Source of the DNA: Rhizobacter sp.
Lineage (GTDB): Bacteria; Pseudomonadota; Gammaproteobacteria; Burkholderiales; Burkholderiaceae
Direction of reading: 5' to 3'
Assembly: GCA_014379885.1 (NCBI GenBank)
Contig: JACMKW010000719.1
Coordinates: 1-16,020 of the forward strand
Length of the DNA stretch: 16,020 nucleotides
Positions 15,413 to 16,020 of the stretch are shown piece after piece (the first letter of the stretch is position 1; the number at the start of each line of letters is the position of its first letter). The notes under the pieces are model-generated. The model had not been told where the DNA came from and did not search any database. It was given only the letters and a program-made list of their open reading frames with translations. The position numbers and the translations under genes are program-made.

Positions 15413-16020
15413 TTAAGCCTGCACCGCGCGCCGCAGGTCGAGCGTGAACGGGAAGTTCGGGTTGCGCTCTTCCCTCGGCACCTTCATCGCCCCCGGTGTG
15501 TGGCCCACGCGGAAGAAGCGCGCCAGACGGCGGGCTTCGGCCTCGTAGGCGTTGACCGGTGCGGTGTCGTAGTTGCGGCCCCCCGGGTGGGCCACGTGGT
15601 ACTGGCAGCCGCCCATGGAACGGCTCATCCAGGTGTCGACCAGGTCGAAAGTGAGTGGCGCATGCGAAGGAATGCTCGGGTGCAGCGCCGAAGGTGGTGC
15701 CCAGGCCTTGTAACGCACGGCGGCCACGAACTCGCCCACCTTGCCGGTGGATTGCAGTGGCACCACACGGCCGTTGCAGGTGAGCACATGGCGATCACTG
15801 ACCAGGCCCGTGGCCTTGACCTGCAGACGCTCGACCGATGAATCGACAAAGCGCACGGAACCTCCCGCGCCGCCCTCTTCCCCCATCACATGCCAAGGTT
15901 CCAGCGCGAGGCGGAACTCCAGCTCGGCGCCCATCGCGGTGAAATCGCCCAAGCGTGGGAAACGGAAGTTCAGGTGCGGCGCAAACCATTCCGGCTTGAT
16001 GCTGTAGCCCACCTGGTTCA
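15413..16020 (-). CDS. DUF2126 protein (COG4196 type), C-terminal part (cut by window edge)
   Basis: The last 201 codons of a large protein that enters from the right edge; full members exceed 1,000 residues and usually have a transglutaminase-like N-terminal domain before DUF2126. The visible end is typical: [55 protein letters not shown], then [20 protein letters not shown] and [14 protein letters not shown] near the C-terminus. The family is found with circularly permuted ATP-grasp, alpha-E and transglutaminase genes and is proposed to take part in the same amide-bond chemistry, possibly as an ATP-grasp-like or amidoligase-related domain; this is not proven. The reading frame is open to the edge, so the start is outside. 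Its stop faces that of the flavin-reductase-like gene at a distance of three bases. Confidence 0.92.
   Translation of the reverse strand, partial: NQVGYSIKPEWFAPHLNFRFPRLGDFTAMGAELEFRLALEPWHVMGEEGGAGGSVRFVDSSVERLQVKATGLVSDRHVLTCNGRVVPLQSTGKVGEFVAAVRYKAWAPPSALHPSIPSHAPLTFDLVDTWMSRSMGGCQYHVAHPGGRNYDTAPVNAYEAEARRLARFFRVGHTPGAMKVPREERNPNFPFTLDLRRAVQA

Noticed and set aside
1..16020. Mobile element, phage or CRISPR content
   Set aside because: No transposase, integrase, terminal inverted repeats with target duplications, or regularly spaced repeats were seen; codon use is uniform across the genes.

Overview
The window is a GC-rich, densely coded chromosomal segment. Its gene families, its codon use (strong preference for G/C in third positions) and a GCCCCC-CGA-GGGGGC intergenic repeat of a kind common in Comamonadaceae and relatives point to a betaproteobacterium of the order Burkholderiales, probably near the Comamonadaceae/Leptothrix-Rubrivivax group. 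This placement is inference from gene content, not from a marker gene. I see no rRNA, tRNA, CRISPR array, insertion sequence or phage gene. No gap between genes is longer than about 245 bases.

Layout. (1) 1-2807, minus strand: a tight three-gene operon read right to left, made of a class II histone-deacetylase-family (acetylpolyamine-amidohydrolase-like) enzyme, an MscS-family channel, and a gamma-glutamyltransferase with a lipoprotein signal that runs off the left edge. (2) 2844-7896, plus strand, divergent from the first: a compact MoxR ATPase / DUF58 / TgpA-type membrane transglutaminase operon, followed 8 bases later by the lytic transglycosylase mltB. (3) 8020-8814, plus: a lone alpha/beta hydrolase. 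(4) 8793-16020, mostly minus: an amidoligase-type cluster. It holds a 70-residue Trp-containing small protein, a soluble transglutaminase-like peptidase (COG1305 type), a fused circularly permuted ATP-grasp/alpha-E protein (COG2308+COG2307 type), a radical SAM enzyme with an unusual CX4CX2C cluster motif, a flavin-reductase-like FMN protein (plus strand), and the C-terminal end of a DUF2126 (COG4196-type) protein entering from the right edge.

How the genes may work together. MoxR, DUF58 and TgpA proteins are known to occur together, with MoxR as an AAA+ chaperone and TgpA as an inner-membrane transglutaminase-fold protein; MltB cleaves murein. Circularly permuted ATP-grasp, alpha-E, transglutaminase and DUF2126 genes form a conserved neighbourhood proposed, from comparative genomics of amidoligases, to make and trim amide or peptide bonds on an unknown substrate. 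The less ordinary point here is that a radical SAM gene and a flavoprotein gene lie inside that neighbourhood, between the DUF2126 gene and the ATP-grasp/alpha-E gene, and that a small protein is encoded at its far end. Whether these form one pathway is inference.
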